Assembly: GCA_023258955.1 (NCBI GenBank)
Contig: JAHFRE010000015.1
Coordinates: forward strand, 1-39,161
Origin: Sterolibacterium sp.
Lineage (GTDB): Bacteria > Pseudomonadota > Gammaproteobacteria > Burkholderiales > Rhodocyclaceae
Direction of reading: 5' to 3'
DNA length: 39,161 nt
How positions within the stretch are numbered: position 1 is the first letter of the stretch; every line of letters starts with the position of its first letter. A model generated the notes under the pieces. It searched no databases, was not told the origin of the DNA, and saw only the letters and a list, made by a program, of their open reading frames with translations. The position numbers and the translations under genes were made by a program. Shown here one piece after another: positions 38,864 to 39,161 of this stretch.

Positions 38864-39161
38864 AGCTCGCTCCCCAGATAGACCTCGATCACCCGGGCGT
38901 CGCGCTGGATCGCCTGCGGTGTGCCTTCGCCGATCTTCTCGCCGAAATCCAGCACCACGATCTCGTCGGAGAGATTCATCACCAGGTGCATGTCGTGCTC
39001 GACCAGGAGCACGGTGACGCCTTCGTCGCGGATGCTGCGGACGATCGCCATCATCTGCTCGGTCTCCGCCCGCGTCAGGCCGGCGGTGAACTCGTCGAGC
39101 AGCAGCAGCTTCGGTTCGAGCGCCAGCGCCCGCGCCATCTCCAGCAGCTTCAATTGGCCGC
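38857..39161 (-). CDS. livG: LivG-type ABC transporter ATPase (5' part cut by window)
   Basis: Only the last 100 or so codons are present; the gene runs off the right edge and its start, Walker A and most of the signature lie outside. What remains is the end of the signature region (GQLKLLEMARAL), Walker B (LLLLDEFTAG), the switch His (LLVEHDM) and the LivG-like tail FGEKIGEGTPQAIQ with VIEVYLGSE. It overlaps livF by seven bases, so they share one transcript. The permease and binding-protein genes are expected to the right. Confidence 0.92.
   Translation of the reverse strand, partial: GQLKLLEMARALALEPKLLLLDEFTAGLTRAETEQMMAIVRSIRDEGVTVLLVEHDMHLVMNLSDEIVVLDFGEKIGEGTPQAIQRDARVIEVYLGSELC

Overview
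The window is GC-rich (roughly two-thirds G+C by eye) and densely coded on both strands, with no gene-free stretch over 300 bases and no rRNA, tRNA, CRISPR array or transposase that I could see. The gene families (SpeD class 1b, DUF3617, DHH phosphoesterase, FprA-type reductase, several c-di-GMP enzymes, LIV-type ABC transporter next to a molybdenum hydroxylase) and the TAGAAT-like -10 boxes suggest a free-living betaproteobacterium, perhaps of the Rhodocyclales. That placement is inference, not measured.

Region 1 (1-2432) holds the 3' part of an FAD-dependent amine-oxidase-like gene, speD (S-adenosylmethionine decarboxylase) and a convergent glyoxalase II-like metallo-hydrolase. Region 2 (2521-6468) is the most unusual accessory block. 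It is a tight minus-strand operon of a ZorA-like MotA/TolQ/ExbB channel with a long helical tail, a ZorB-like OmpA-domain partner and a cysteine-rich protein of unknown function, followed by a secreted protein. Its divergent promoter region carries two copies of the same dyad and faces a small four-helix membrane protein. No ZorC, ZorD or ZorE is present, so if this is a Zorya-related anti-phage module it is a minimal or undescribed variant.

Region 3 (6521-13955) has serC, two divergent c-di-GMP enzymes (7TM-like/PAS/GGDEF and PAS/PAS/GGDEF/EAL), a Do/HtrA periplasmic protease and a small unknown protein. Region 4 (14084-21027) has an orphan ModA-like binding protein, a DUF3617 protein, a DHH phosphoesterase, a 1111-residue polytopic membrane protein with a C-terminal TPR, and an unknown helical protein. 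Two intergenic gaps here contain conspicuous inverted repeats. Region 5 (21300-28296) has a large secreted S53 (sedolisin) protease with three BACON-like repeats and a duplicated C-terminal module, then a Sel1-repeat protein overlapping a SulP anion transporter.

Region 6 (28301-39161, all minus strand) looks like a catabolic locus. The order of transcription is livG (cut by the window end), livF and a GntR/FCD regulator. Then comes a near-consensus sigma70 promoter with AT-rich dyads at its -35, followed by an MBL-fold hydrolase, the FAD, 2Fe-2S and molybdopterin subunits of a xanthine-dehydrogenase-family enzyme, a TIGR04076-like protein, a two-domain rhodanese and two ferritin-like paralogues. 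An FprA-type ferredoxin-NADP reductase follows with its own promoter. One ferritin-like paralogue keeps all six diiron ligands and the other has lost two. The likely logic is uptake of a small organic compound, hydroxylation by the Mo enzyme, hydrolysis by the MBL protein and oxidation by a diiron protein; the substrate cannot be told from sequence.
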